Source of the DNA: Sphingomonas sp. OK281
GTDB taxonomy: Bacteria; Pseudomonadota; Alphaproteobacteria; Sphingomonadales; Sphingomonadaceae
Assembly: GCF_900115295.1 (NCBI RefSeq)
Contig: NZ_FOVZ01000001.1
Coordinates: 496,001 to 560,000, forward strand
Direction of reading: 5' to 3'
DNA: 64,000 nt
The position numbers and the translations under genes were made by a program. The notes under the pieces were generated by a model. It saw only the letters and a program-made list of their open reading frames with translations, made no database searches and was not told the DNA's origin. Shown one piece after another: positions 1-8,790 of the stretch; the first letter of the stretch is position 1; each line of letters opens with the position of its first letter.

Positions 1-487
1 GGAGGTCAGCTCGATCGCCGGCCCGGTATCGAGCGACAATAGCGACCTGATCCTCAACAAGCGCGAGGTCGAGACCGTCCGCACCGTTGACGACGGCCAG
101 ATCGCGGTGATCAGCGGCCTGCTCGACGACAACGAGCGCCGCACGATCGAGAAGATCCCGCTGCTCGGCGACATCCCCGTGCTGGGTCATCTGTTCACGT
201 CGAAGGCGAAGCAGCGGTCGAAGACCAACCTGATGATCTTCATCCGCCCGACGATCCTGCGCACCGCGGAAGACAGCCGCAAGCTGACCGAACAGCGCTA
301 TGGCTATGTGCGTCTGCAACAGGGCTTGCAGGAGCCGGGGGCCGAGCCGTCGATCGACCAGCTCGTCCGCGATTACATGGGCGCCGCGCCGCCGATCCCG
401 AGCGCGCCGATCCCCGGCAATATCGAAGATCCGCGCATCGCGGTGCCGGTACGCACCTCGACGATCATCGCGCGCCGCAAGAAATGA
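1..487 (+). CDS. gspD: Type II secretion secretin GspD, C-terminal part
   Basis: The gene is cut by the window edge; 161 residues are readable in the frame starting at base 2. The segment is the end of the secretin domain, including VPLLGDIPVLG-like residues (here IPLLGDIPVLGHLF) and the IFIRPTIL strand typical of GspD/PulD. The protein forms the outer-membrane multimeric channel of type II secretion. The Pro-rich tail after the last secretin strand would be periplasmic. Its TGA overlaps the ATG of gspE (ATGA), so the two are translationally coupled. The assignment is also supported by gspE to gspN following in order. Confidence 0.95.
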   Translation, partial: EVSSIAGPVSSDNSDLILNKREVETVRTVDDGQIAVISGLLDDNERRTIEKIPLLGDIPVLGHLFTSKAKQRSKTNLMIFIRPTILRTAEDSRKLTEQRYGYVRLQQGLQEPGAEPSIDQLVRDYMGAAPPIPSAPIPGNIEDPRIAVPVRTSTIIARRKK

Positions 488-2154
488 TCATTCGCGAAGG
501 CCACGAGATCGACGCCTCCGCTCCCCTCCCGCTTGCGGGAGGGGTCGGGGGAGGGGCTGCCTTACTCACGGACGACGCGATCGAGGGGTATGTCATTCCC
601 TCCCCCAACCCCTCCCGCGAGCGGGAGGGGAGCAGTGCAGCGGTATCCTCGAGCGATCTCCCTCAGATCACCATCCCGTACGCCTTCGCCCGAAAGTTCG
701 GCGTCGTCGTCGATCACACCGACACCGACTCGCACCTCACGATCGCGATGCGTGCTGGCGCGGACCCCAAGGTTCTGCTCGAACTCCGGCGCTATCTCGC
801 CCGCCCGTTCGACGTCACCTTCGTCGAACAGGTAGCGTTCGATCGGCTGCTGTCGAACGTCTACGCGATGGACGGCCAGGCTAACGCGCTCGCGGCGGTC
901 GGGATGGGCGACGAACTCGACCTTCTCGCCGGCGACATGCCGACCGCGGAGGACCTGCTCGACACCGCCGACGACGCGCCAGCGATCCGTCTCATCAACG
1001 GCATCATCGCCGACGCCGCGCGCAACGGTGTGTCCGACATCCACATCGAGCCGTATGAATCCGGCCTCGTCGTCCGCATGCGTATCGACGGCGTGCTGCG
1101 CGAGACGCTGCGGATGCCGCCCAACGTCGCGCCTGTGGTGGTCAGCCGCATCAAGGTCATGGCGCGCCTCGACATTGCCGAGCGCCGCGTGCCGCAGGAC
1201 GGCCGCATGGGGCTGACGCTCGGTGGCAAGCTGCTCGACGTCCGTGTTTCGACGCTGCCGAGCCGCGCGGGGGAACGCGTGGTGTTGCGTATCCTCGACA
1301 AGGAAAACGCCGGCATCGACCTCGAAGCGCTCGGCCTGCCGCCCGCACTGTTCGCGCTGCTCAACGAAGCGCTGAGCGAGCCCAACGGCATCATCCTCGT
1401 CACCGGCCCGACCGGTTCGGGCAAGACGACGTCGCTCTACGCCGCGCTCCGCCTGCTCAACGACGGCAGCCGTAACATCCTCACCGTCGAGGATCCGGTC
1501 GAGTATGCCGTCGACGGCGTCGGCCAGACCCAGGTCAACCCGAAGGTGGGCCTGACCTTCGCGGCAGGCTTGCGCGCGATCCTCCGCCAGGATCCCGACG
1601 TCGTGATGGTCGGCGAAATCCGCGACCGCGAGACCGCCGAGATCGCCGTCCAGGCATCGCTGACCGGCCATCTTGTGCTGTCGACGGTCCACACCAACGA
1701 CGCGATCGGCGCGATCACCCGGATGCGCGACATGAAGGTCGAGAGCTTCCTGCTCGCCTCCACGTTGCGTGCCGTGATCGCGCAGCGCCTTGTTCGGCGG
1801 CTCTGCCCGACGTGCCGCAAGGCCGTGCCTGCGTCGGACACGGTAGCTCCGCTGCTCGGCATCGCCACCGACGCGGTCGTCTACGTCGCGCAAGGCTGCG
1901 AAGACTGCAACCAGACCGGCTACAAGGGCCGCATCGGCGTGTTCGAAGCGGTCCGCATCGACGACACGATCCGCCGCCTGATCAACACCGACGGCCACGA
2001 ATCGGAGATTACCGCGCACGCGTTCGCGAAGTCCCCGAATTTGGCGCAGTCGGCCCGCGACCTAGTCCTCTCCGGCCAGACAACCGCCGAAGAAGCCGTC
2101 CGAGTATCCCGTCGCGACACCACTGAAGTCGTGCCCGAGGTGGCAGATGCGTAA
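484..2154 (+). CDS. gspE: Type II secretion ATPase GspE, with a repeat-encoded N-terminal segment
   Basis: Cytoplasmic hexameric ATPase that drives pseudopilus assembly. Visible motifs: Walker A GPTGSGKTT (residues 308-316, K314), Walker B around DVVMVGE (372-378), the His-box STVHTND (400-406) and the zinc-binding cysteines C441/C444 and C472/C475. At 556 aa it has the usual GspE length. Start: ATG overlapping the gspD stop. Odd: residues about 13-50 are encoded by a complete palindromic repeat (521-632) read without a stop, between the start codon and the first recognisable GspE residues (ITIPYAFARKFGV). This segment does not look like GspE. An internal start after the repeat cannot be excluded, but no good ATG/GTG with a Shine-Dalgarno lies there. 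Confidence 0.96.
   Translation: MIIREGHEIDASAPLPLAGGVGGGAALLTDDAIEGYVIPSPNPSREREGSSAAVSSSDLPQITIPYAFARKFGVVVDHTDTDSHLTIAMRAGADPKVLLELRRYLARPFDVTFVEQVAFDRLLSNVYAMDGQANALAAVGMGDELDLLAGDMPTAEDLLDTADDAPAIRLINGIIADAARNGVSDIHIEPYESGLVVRMRIDGVLRETLRMPPNVAPVVVSRIKVMARLDIAERRVPQDGRMGLTLGGKLLDVRVSTLPSRAGERVVLRILDKENAGIDLEALGLPPALFALLNEALSEPNGIILVTGPTGSGKTTSLYAALRLLNDGSRNILTVEDPVEYAVDGVGQTQVNPKVGLTFAAGLRAILRQDPDVVMVGEIRDRETAEIAVQASLTGHLVLSTVHTNDAIGAITRMRDMKVESFLLASTLRAVIAQRLVRRLCPTCRKAVPASDTVAPLLGIATDAVVYVAQGCEDCNQTGYKGRIGVFEAVRIDDTIRRLINTDGHESEITAHAFAKSPNLAQSARDLVLSGQTTAEEAVRVSRRDTTEVVPEVADA
521..632. repeat. Palindromic repeat family A, inside gspE
   Basis: The left arm (521-555) and the reverse complement of the right arm (598-632) agree at about 33 of 35 positions; each arm is itself a hairpin of the type CCCCTCCCGC-NN-GCGGGAGGGG. 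The core between them carries a short TTACTCA block and ends in GTCAT, both shared with the copy at 13937-14042. The element has no in-frame stop in the gspE frame. Confidence 0.9.
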
Positions 2155-2162
2155 CGCTTCTT

Positions 2163-2270
2163 CCCCCCTCCCTGGAAGGGAGGGGTTGGGGGTGGGTTGG
2201 CCCGCTCGGGCCACCGTCTCCCGCCTAACGAACCGACCCACCCCCAACCCCTCCCTTCCAGGGAGGGGAG
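2163..2270. repeat. Palindromic repeat family B, between gspE and gspF
   Basis: Arms CCCCTCCCTGG-AAGGGAGGGG followed by TTGGGGGTGGGT are repeated in inverse orientation at the right end. The same family occurs at 17176-17284. It is the only large gap in an operon whose other junctions overlap, which suggests it inserted into a former coupled junction. The right arm ends GGGAGGGGAG, 7 bp before the GTG of gspF, so it probably supplies that gene's Shine-Dalgarno. Confidence 0.9.
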
Positions 2271-2276
2271 CGCGTC

Positions 2277-3503
2277 GTGGCTGATTTCGACTATATCGCG
2301 ATCGATACCAAGGGAGCGGAGCGCCGGGGGCACGTCGCGGCCGCCGACATCGACGTTGCGCGCGCCACCCTCGACGCGCGCAAATTCTATGTCGTCAAGA
2401 TCACCCCTGGCGCGCCACCCCAAGCCTCTAAAGGCCGCCCGCTGTTCGGCCTCCAGCTCGGCACGCCGAAGATGTCGGGCAAGAACCTCACGCTCTTCAC
2501 CCGCCAGCTCGCCACCCTCAACCGCGTCTCGCCGCTGGAGGAATCGCTCCGCACCATCACCCGCCAGACCGAACAGGACAGCGTCCGCACGATAGTCCAG
2601 CACGTCCACGCCGGCGTCGTCGAAGGCCGTCGCCTCGCCGACGCAATGGCGCGAGAGCCTAAAAGCTTCCCGCCGCTCTACCGCGCGATGGTGTCGGCCG
2701 GAGAAAGCTCGGGCTCGCTCCCGACCATTCTCGACCGGCTCGCGGCGCTGCTCGAACGCCAAGCCGAGATCCGCGGCAAGCTTATCACCGCGCTCGCCTA
2801 CCCCTCGATCCTCGCGCTTGTCGCGTTCGGCGTCGTCACCGCGCTGATGATGTTCGTCGTGCCGCAGGTGGTCGAACAATTCGACACGGTCGGCCAGCAA
2901 CTGCCGCTGCTCACGCGGATGGTCATGGCGTTCTCGGCGTTCCTCGTCGGATACTGGTGGGTGATGCTGCTGATCGTCGTCGGCGGCGGTCTGGCCGGGT
3001 GGCGGGCGCTGAAGGACCCGACGCTCCGGCTTGCGTTCGATGGCTGGTTGCTCCGCATCCCGCTGCTCGGCCGCCTGATCCGCGACCTTCACGCGGCGAG
3101 AATGGCGCGCACGCTCGGCACGATGGTGGCGAGCCGCCTGCCGCTGCTCGACGGCTTGAACCTCACCGCCAGCACGATCCACAACCGCCGCCTCCGTCAA
3201 GCCTCGGACCAGATTGTCGATGCGATCCGCGGCGGTGGTTCGCTCTCCGCCGCGATGCGCCGCGCCGGCGTCTTCCCCCCGCTGCTGACCTATCTCGCGG
3301 CGTCGGGTGAAGCCGCCGGTCGCCTCGACGAAATGCTGGAGCGCGCCGCCGACTATCTCGAACGCGAGTTCGACCGTTTCACCGCCACCGCACTCTCGCT
3401 GCTCGAACCGCTGATCATCGTCGTGATGGGCGGCATCGTCGCGACGATCGTGCTATCCATCCTGCTCCCGATCCTCCAGCTCAACACGCTGGCCGGACAA
3501 TGA
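2277..3503 (+). CDS. gspF: Type II secretion inner-membrane platform protein GspF
   Basis: Polytopic platform protein that couples the GspE ATPase to pseudopilus growth. It is 408 aa, the normal length. It has two GspF/T2SF helical domains (about 70-195 and 270-395) and hydrophobic segments near 170-195, 215-243 and 372-400. The duplicated-domain signatures are visible as FTRQLATLNRVSPLEESL and ARMARTLGTMVASRLPLLDGL. The GTG start at 2277 gives the expected MADFDYIA N-terminus and sits just after the repeat arm GGGAGGGGAG, which acts as ribosome-binding site. The stop overlaps the gspG start (ATGA). Confidence 0.95.
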   Translation: MADFDYIAIDTKGAERRGHVAAADIDVARATLDARKFYVVKITPGAPPQASKGRPLFGLQLGTPKMSGKNLTLFTRQLATLNRVSPLEESLRTITRQTEQDSVRTIVQHVHAGVVEGRRLADAMAREPKSFPPLYRAMVSAGESSGSLPTILDRLAALLERQAEIRGKLITALAYPSILALVAFGVVTALMMFVVPQVVEQFDTVGQQLPLLTRMVMAFSAFLVGYWWVMLLIVVGGGLAGWRALKDPTLRLAFDGWLLRIPLLGRLIRDLHAARMARTLGTMVASRLPLLDGLNLTASTIHNRRLRQASDQIVDAIRGGGSLSAAMRRAGVFPPLLTYLAASGEAAGRLDEMLERAADYLEREFDRFTATALSLLEPLIIVVMGGIVATIVLSILLPILQLNTLAGQ

Positions 3504-3952
3504 GGTTGTTCATGCGTCCCGAAGATAAAAAGAAGCGCCGCGAGGCCGGCTTTACCCTCGTCGAGCTGATGGTGGTCATCGTCATCATCGGCCTGCTCGC
3601 CACAATCGTCGCGCTCAACGTGCTGCCCTCGGGCGACACTGCGCGGATCCAGAAGGCGAAGGCCGACATCGCGCAGATCGAGGGCGGGCTGGAGCTCTAC
3701 AAGCTCCAGAACATGACCTTCCCCAACACCACGCAGGGGCTGAACGCGCTCGTCTCGGCACCCGCGGGTCTCGCCGATCCCTCACGGTATCAGCGCGGCG
3801 GGTACCTGAAGAAGCTTCCGAACGATCCCTGGGGTCGCCCGTATCTCTACGCCTCGCCCGGTGCGCACGGCGAGGCCGACGTCTGGACCTTCGGGGCGGA
3901 CGGCAAGGAAGGCGGCGAGGGGATCGATGCCGATATCGGCAGCTGGCAATAA
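3500..3952 (+). CDS. gspG: Major pseudopilin GspG
   Basis: Major pseudopilus subunit, 150 aa. The prepilin-peptidase site is EAG|FTLVELMVV, cleaved after G17 with Glu at +5 (E22). The hydrophobic helix follows. The GspG C-terminal hallmarks are present: NDPWGRPYLY and a D-rich calcium-binding loop (TFGADGKEGGEGIDADIGSW). The ATG at 3500 overlaps the gspF stop. A second in-frame ATG at 3512 would shorten the leader by four residues and cannot be excluded. Confidence 0.95.
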   Translation: MRLFMRPEDKKKRREAGFTLVELMVVIVIIGLLATIVALNVLPSGDTARIQKAKADIAQIEGGLELYKLQNMTFPNTTQGLNALVSAPAGLADPSRYQRGGYLKKLPNDPWGRPYLYASPGAHGEADVWTFGADGKEGGEGIDADIGSWQ

Positions 3953-4397
3953 GCGCGAAGCCGGTTTCACGCTGGTCGAGTTGATGGTCGTCGTCACGAT
4001 CATCGGCTTGGCCTCTGCGGTAGCCGTGCTCGTCATGCCGGACCCGCGGGGCCGCGTGCTCGACGAGGCGACACGCTTCGCCCTGCGCACCCGCGCCGCG
4101 CACGATTCGGCGATCGTCGAGGCACGTCCGGTGAGCGTCTGGATCAGCGGCGGCGGCTACGGCTTCGACCGGCGGCTGGCTGGCGGCTGGACGCCGATCG
4201 CGGAGAAACCGATGCGCGTCGAACGCTGGAACAAGGGTACCAGGGCCAGCATCGGCGACACCACCGGCCGGATGCGCGTGACGTTCGACCCCACCGGCCT
4301 CGTCGATCGCCCCGCGGAGATCCGCCTCGATCGCGGTGGTGTAGCAGCGACGGTCCACATCGACGCCGACGGCGGCGTAAGAGCCGATGCGGGCTGA
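3927..4397 (+). CDS. gspH: Minor pseudopilin GspH
   Basis: Minor pseudopilin, 156 aa from the chosen start. The type III leader is NKREAG|FTLVELMVVV with Glu at +5 (E18). The start is the ATG at 3927, inside the end of gspG (25 bp overlap), preceded by GGCGAGGGG at a workable distance. A longer reading from 3861 would add an Arg/Pro-rich stretch antisense in character and is unlikely. The C-terminal half has the beta-rich GspH fold pattern (MRVTFDPTGLVDRPAEIRL). Its end overlaps gspI. Confidence 0.9.
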   Translation: MPISAAGNKREAGFTLVELMVVVTIIGLASAVAVLVMPDPRGRVLDEATRFALRTRAAHDSAIVEARPVSVWISGGGYGFDRRLAGGWTPIAEKPMRVERWNKGTRASIGDTTGRMRVTFDPTGLVDRPAEIRLDRGGVAATVHIDADGGVRADAG

Positions 4398-4791
4398 ACG
4401 CGGCTTTACCCTTCGTCGACGTTACGCCGAACACGGCTTCACGTTGATCGAAATCATGGTCGCGCTGGCGGTGTTCAGCCTTGCGGCGATGGCACTCGTA
4501 CGCCTGGAGAGCGCGACGATCCGCGGCGCCTCGATCCTCGACGAAACGCTCGTTGCCCAGATGGTCGCGCGCAACGTCGCGATCGACGCGGTCACCAGCG
4601 CGCAGCCACCGACCGCAGGCCGCGTCACCGGCGTCGATACGAACGGCGGCCAGCCCTGGACGTGGACGCGGCAGGTCAGCGCGCTCGGCGGATCGAGCGT
4701 GTTGCGGATCGACGTGGCGGTCGCCGACCGGACCGGCACGCAACTCGGCCGCCTGACCATGGTGCGACCTGCGCCGCGGATGGTGATGTGA
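4387..4791 (+). CDS. gspI: Minor pseudopilin GspI
   Basis: Minor pseudopilin, 134 aa. The true processing site is EHG|FTLIEIMVALAVFSL with Glu at +5 (E22). Odd: the leader contains a second GFTL block (residues 6-9, RGFTLRRR) that looks like a duplicated start of the prepilin motif but lacks the Glu and hydrophobic helix. The start ATG overlaps the end of gspH by 11 bp; the stop overlaps the gspJ start. Confidence 0.9.
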   Translation: MRAERGFTLRRRYAEHGFTLIEIMVALAVFSLAAMALVRLESATIRGASILDETLVAQMVARNVAIDAVTSAQPPTAGRVTGVDTNGGQPWTWTRQVSALGGSSVLRIDVAVADRTGTQLGRLTMVRPAPRMVM

Positions 4792-5462
4792 CGCATCCAA
4801 AAACCGAGGCCGGCTTCACGCTTATCGAAGTCATGGTGTCGCTCATGATCTTCGGCATGATCGCTGCGGCAGGCGTGGCCATCCTGTCGTTCAGCGTGAA
4901 GGCGCAGAGCTCGACCGGCGCGAGGCTGGACGACATCAGCGCGCTCACCCGGACGATGTCGATCCTGTCCGCCGATCTCGCGCAGGCATCGAACCGCGCT
5001 ACCCGCGACGAGGCGGGCACCAGCGTCCCCGCGTTCATCGGCGAGAGCGGATCGGGCGTCACGCCGATGCTGCGTTTGGTCCGCGCCGGCTGGAGCAACA
5101 TCGATGGGGCCGCGCGTTCCAGCATGCAGAAGGTCGCCTACCGCGTCGATGGGGGGGTGTTCCAGCGGATCGCCTATCCGATGGTCGACGGTGCGCAGCC
5201 GCTGCCGCCTGCCGCGCTGCTCACCAAAGTCCGGCAGGTCGCGCTCCGCTATCGCATCGCGGGCGCCTGGAGCGATCGCTGGGATGGCGCGAGCGGCAGG
5301 CCGTTGCCCGACGCGATGGAGCTCACCGTCCAGCGCGATGACGGGACGCAGTTCCGCCAGATGTTCCTCGTCGGCACCAGCTACGTCCCCGCGCCGTCTG
5401 ATGGAACCGGGCCCGCCGTCACGCCACCTCCCGGACAGGAGACGCCCGGTGCGCGCACCTGA
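4788..5462 (+). CDS. gspJ: Minor pseudopilin GspJ
   Basis: Minor pseudopilin, 224 aa from the GTG at 4788. That start overlaps the gspI stop as GTGA and gives a short leader, THPKTEAG|FTLIEVMVSLMIF, with Glu at +5 (E14). Upstream in-frame codons would add sequence shadowing gspI. The body has GspJ features (LDDISALTRTMSILSADLAQ and the VRWRI-like VALRYRIAGAWSDRW strand). With GspI and GspK it would form the pseudopilus tip. Confidence 0.92.
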   Translation: MTHPKTEAGFTLIEVMVSLMIFGMIAAAGVAILSFSVKAQSSTGARLDDISALTRTMSILSADLAQASNRATRDEAGTSVPAFIGESGSGVTPMLRLVRAGWSNIDGAARSSMQKVAYRVDGGVFQRIAYPMVDGAQPLPPAALLTKVRQVALRYRIAGAWSDRWDGASGRPLPDAMELTVQRDDGTQFRQMFLVGTSYVPAPSDGTGPAVTPPPGQETPGART

Positions 5463-6447
5463 TCGTGGCCTCGAGCGTGGGCGGGAACGGGGGGCGGCGT
5501 TGCTCACCGTGCTGATGCTCGTCGCGATCATCGCAGTGATGGCCGGCGCAGCGCTGGAGAAACTGCGGCTGTCGACCCGGCTCGCGAGCAACGCCGCGAC
5601 CGGCGAGCAGGCGCGCGCCTATGCGCTCGCGGCGGAGACGATGGCGCTGACCCGCGTCTCCAACCTGCTCGCGCCAAAGCCTACGCGAGTCACGCTGGCC
5701 GGCGGCTGGAGCAACACCCCGTTCGGCCTGCCGGTACCCGGAGGCTTCGCGACCGCGCGGGTGCGCGACGGTGCGAACTGCTTCAACCTGAACTCTCTCG
5801 TCGGCATGACGACACCGGGCGTGTACGTCGCGCGCGGCGAAGTCCGGCCGCAGTTCGTCCGCCTGATGCGGTTGCTCGACGTACCCGTGCAGGTCGCCGA
5901 ACAGGTCGCGGCGGGCACGACCGATTGGATCGACAGCGATCAGGACCAGTCACCGATGGGGGCCGAGGACGGCGCGTATCTCGGTCGCGTGCCATCGTAC
6001 CGCACCGCCGGCACGTTGATGGGCGACCCGAGCGAACTGCGCGCGATCGCCGGAATGACGCCCGAGATCTACACGAAGATCCGCCCGTGGATCTGCACGC
6101 TGCCCTTCGCCAGGCCCTCGCCGATCAACGTCAACACGCTGCTGCCCGAACAGAGCGTGCTGTTGGCGATGATGTATCCCGATACGTTGTCGGTCGGTGC
6201 CGCGCAGCAATTGCTGCTGCGGCGACCGGTGCAGGGCTATGCGACCTTCGACGAAATGCAGAAGGGCGCGTCGTTGCTCGGCGCTGCCAATATTGCGCCT
6301 GGCGTTGACGCGCAGGTGCTGTCGAAATGGTTCACGCTCGATATCGACGTGACGCTCGGCACGACACAAATGCAGGAACGTGCGCTGATCGACGCGAACC
6401 GGCTTCCCGCGCAGCTCGTATCGCGGCAATGGGGCGAGCCATCATGA
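5449..6447 (+). CDS. gspK: Pseudopilus tip protein GspK
   Basis: Large minor pseudopilin that caps the pseudopilus, 332 aa. The leader site is RERG|AALLTVLMLVAII. The +5 residue is Thr rather than Glu, which is normal for GspK. The body has the SAM-like helical insert (NCFNLNSLV, TDWIDSDQDQ, PINVNTLLPE) typical of GspK. The GTG start at 5449 has AGGAGA 7 bp upstream and overlaps the end of gspJ. Confidence 0.92.
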   Translation: MRAPDRGLERGRERGAALLTVLMLVAIIAVMAGAALEKLRLSTRLASNAATGEQARAYALAAETMALTRVSNLLAPKPTRVTLAGGWSNTPFGLPVPGGFATARVRDGANCFNLNSLVGMTTPGVYVARGEVRPQFVRLMRLLDVPVQVAEQVAAGTTDWIDSDQDQSPMGAEDGAYLGRVPSYRTAGTLMGDPSELRAIAGMTPEIYTKIRPWICTLPFARPSPINVNTLLPEQSVLLAMMYPDTLSVGAAQQLLLRRPVQGYATFDEMQKGASLLGAANIAPGVDAQVLSKWFTLDIDVTLGTTQMQERALIDANRLPAQLVSRQWGEPS

Positions 6448-7529
6448 CGACTTTGCTGTTCCTTCCCGCCGGCGAGACCGGATATCGCTGGATGCGCGTC
6501 GCGGACGCGCGCGTGGTCGGGGAGGGGGAGGGTATCCCCGATGCGATCGACGACGAAACGATCGCGGTCGCACCCGCCGATGCGGTGACACTGCACTGGG
6601 CGGAACTGCCATCGCGGTCTCCGGCGCAGGCGACGGCGGCCGCGCGAATACTGGCGAGCGAGGCAAGTGCGTCGCCGCTCGCCGAACTCCACGTCGCGGT
6701 CGGGGACGAAGGCGCCAGCGACCGACCGATCGGGGTCGTCGGTGCCGCGACGATGCGCGACTGGCTGCTGATGCTGGCGGAGGCAGGCGTCGACCCGGTT
6801 GCCGTCATTCCCGCACCGATGCTGCTTCCCCGACCCGAAGAAGGGTACGCGCGGGCGGAACTGGGCGGCAGCGGCGTCGTGCGTGGCACGTCCAGCGGGT
6901 TCGCCGACGAAGCGCGACTGACGGAGTTGGTGACCAGCGGCACCGCGCCCGCGACGATCGACCGCGATACGCTGGAGGCGGCGATCGTTGCCGCCGTCGC
7001 GTCGCCCCCGCTGGATCTTCGACAGGGGCCGTTCGCGCGGCGGCGACGGTTCGCGATTGACTGGGGGCTGATCCGGCGGCTTGCGCTGTTGTCGCTGACG
7101 ATCCTCGCCGTGACCCTCGCGATCTCGCTCGTCCGCATCGCCAAATATAGCTTCGGCGCGGATGCCCTGGAGGCGGAGGCCAATACGGTCGCGGTCACCG
7201 GTTTGCCGCGCGGTGAGACGGTGGTCGACGCCAGCCGCCAGCTCGACGAGCGCCTGTCGCGCGTGCGGGGACCGGGGCTGGGGTTCACCAGCACGACCGC
7301 GGCGGTGTTCGCGGCGGTGCGTGCGACGCCCGGCACCGAAGTCACCGCGCTCGATTTCCAGGCGAACGGCGACCTGCGCTTGTCGGTGGCGGTCGAGCGT
7401 GAGGCCTTGGCGACCGACCTGAAGCGCGCGCTCGAAGCCGCCGGCTTCTCGGTCCGCGCCGGCGTGTTCCAGGACGCTGCCGGCCGCGTGACGGGTGAAC
7501 TCACGATCAGCCCGGAGAGCGGACGATGA
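6444..7529 (+). CDS. gspL: Type II secretion protein GspL
   Basis: Bitopic inner-membrane protein that links GspE to GspM, 361 aa. The N-terminal half is the cytoplasmic actin-like domain, the single membrane segment is about residues 213-232 (LALLSLTILAVTLAISLV), and the C-terminal part is the small periplasmic ferredoxin-like domain. ATG 6444 overlaps the gspK stop. Sequence is weakly conserved in this family, so the call leans on position, length and topology. Confidence 0.87.
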   Translation: MTTLLFLPAGETGYRWMRVADARVVGEGEGIPDAIDDETIAVAPADAVTLHWAELPSRSPAQATAAARILASEASASPLAELHVAVGDEGASDRPIGVVGAATMRDWLLMLAEAGVDPVAVIPAPMLLPRPEEGYARAELGGSGVVRGTSSGFADEARLTELVTSGTAPATIDRDTLEAAIVAAVASPPLDLRQGPFARRRRFAIDWGLIRRLALLSLTILAVTLAISLVRIAKYSFGADALEAEANTVAVTGLPRGETVVDASRQLDERLSRVRGPGLGFTSTTAAVFAAVRATPGTEVTALDFQANGDLRLSVAVEREALATDLKRALEAAGFSVRAGVFQDAAGRVTGELTISPESGR

Positions 7530-8002
7530 CCGGACTGAAGACGTGGTTCGAAGGACGCTCGCTGCGGGAGCGGCGGCTGTTGCTCGTGATGGCGGGGCTA
7601 GCGGTCCTTACGTTGCTATGGGCGCTGATCATTCGCCCGGTCGGCGATGGCCTGTCGAGCGCGCGCGAACGTCACGCCGACGCCGTCACCCGGCTCGGCG
7701 AGACGCGCGCGCAAGTCGCGACGTTGCGCGATATCCAGCGGACTCGCGCCACGCCGCTGACCGGCACGCTCGCCGACGCGGTGCGCGCCGAGGCGGATCA
7801 GGCCGGCTTTGCGCTAGCCTCGCTCGACCAGGACGGCGCAAGCCGGGTACGGGTCGGCATCCAGTCGGCGCGCCCCGCGGCACTGGTCGCGTGGCTCGCG
7901 CGGCTCGAACGGCTGGGCATCCTCGTCGATTCGGTGGCGATGACCGACAAGGGCGACAAGACCGTAGGCGTCGCGCTCACGTTGAAGGCGCGCGCGGCAT
8001 GA
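7526..8002 (+). CDS. gspM: Type II secretion protein GspM
   Basis: Small bitopic inner-membrane protein, 158 aa, partner of GspL. A short basic cytoplasmic start (SLRERR) is followed by one membrane segment (residues 18-36) and a periplasmic domain with a coiled-coil-prone stretch (SSARERHADAVTRLGETRAQVATL). Start and stop overlap gspL and gspN by 4 bp. Confidence 0.88.
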   Translation: MTGLKTWFEGRSLRERRLLLVMAGLAVLTLLWALIIRPVGDGLSSARERHADAVTRLGETRAQVATLRDIQRTRATPLTGTLADAVRAEADQAGFALASLDQDGASRVRVGIQSARPAALVAWLARLERLGILVDSVAMTDKGDKTVGVALTLKARAA

Positions 8003-8724
8003 GGCGGATCCGTTTGCGTACCGGTCCCGCCGCGCTGTTCGGCGGCATGCTGCTGATCGCGCTGATCGTATTCCTGCCGATGCGCGCGGTGCTCGGTTGG
8101 GTCGGCGTCGGCGACGAGGGGCTGGTCGCGCGGCGCGTGTCGGGGACGATTTGGGGCGCGACGCTGACCGAAGCGCGGTTCGGCGATCTCGCGCTCGGCG
8201 ATCTGCACGCGCGGCTGTCGCCCCTCCCGCTGCTGGTCGGCCGCGCGACGATCGTCTTCGCCGGTCCCGAATCGGTGTCGGCCAAGCCGTTGCGTGGGTC
8301 GGCGAGCGTCAGTCGCCACGGCTTCGGCGTCGACCACATGACCGCCACCGTCGCGACCGGCCGGCTGTTCGCGCCGGTGCCCGTCTCCGCGCTCGACCTC
8401 GATGACGTCTCGGTCCGCTTCCGCGATGGCCAGTGCGAAGCCGCCGAGGGCCGCGTCCGCGCGACGCTGGCGGGCGATGTCGGCGGGATCACGCTGCCGC
8501 AGTCGGTGAGCGGCACTGCGCGCTGTGATGGCACGGCGTTGCTGTTGCCGCTGGCGAGCCAGGCTGGGACCGAGAGCATCGCGCTCCGGATCGAGGGGGC
8601 AGGGACCTACCGCGCCGAGCTGTCGCTGCGTCCGTCCGATCCACTGGCGGTCCAGAAGCTCGAGCAGGCGGGCTTCGTGAGCGGCCCGAACGGGTACAAG
8701 CTCGCCATCGAGGGACGTTTTTGA
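7999..8724 (+). CDS. gspN: Type II secretion protein GspN
   Basis: Inner-membrane-anchored periplasmic protein, 241 aa from the ATG at 7999, which overlaps the gspM stop. One N-terminal membrane segment (about 9-29) is followed by the conserved VSGTIWGATL/GDLALGDLHARLSPLPLL pattern of GspN. It is the last gene of the gsp operon; the role of GspN is accessory in systems where it has been studied. A short CCCCC-GCTA-GGGGG hairpin lies 40 bp downstream (8764-8777) without a T-run. Confidence 0.88.
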   Translation: MRRIRLRTGPAALFGGMLLIALIVFLPMRAVLGWVGVGDEGLVARRVSGTIWGATLTEARFGDLALGDLHARLSPLPLLVGRATIVFAGPESVSAKPLRGSASVSRHGFGVDHMTATVATGRLFAPVPVSALDLDDVSVRFRDGQCEAAEGRVRATLAGDVGGITLPQSVSGTARCDGTALLLPLASQAGTESIALRIEGAGTYRAELSLRPSDPLAVQKLEQAGFVSGPNGYKLAIEGRF

Positions 8725-8790
8725 CGTCTTTTTGGCAAGTCGACGGTTGACGCCGCCCGGCGACCCCCGCTAGGGGGCGATGCCTACGCG

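Noticed and set aside
562..2019. A 485-residue minus-strand frame over gspE
   Set aside because: Composition (Arg/Asp/His-rich) and full overlap with the certain GspE gene mark it as a shadow.
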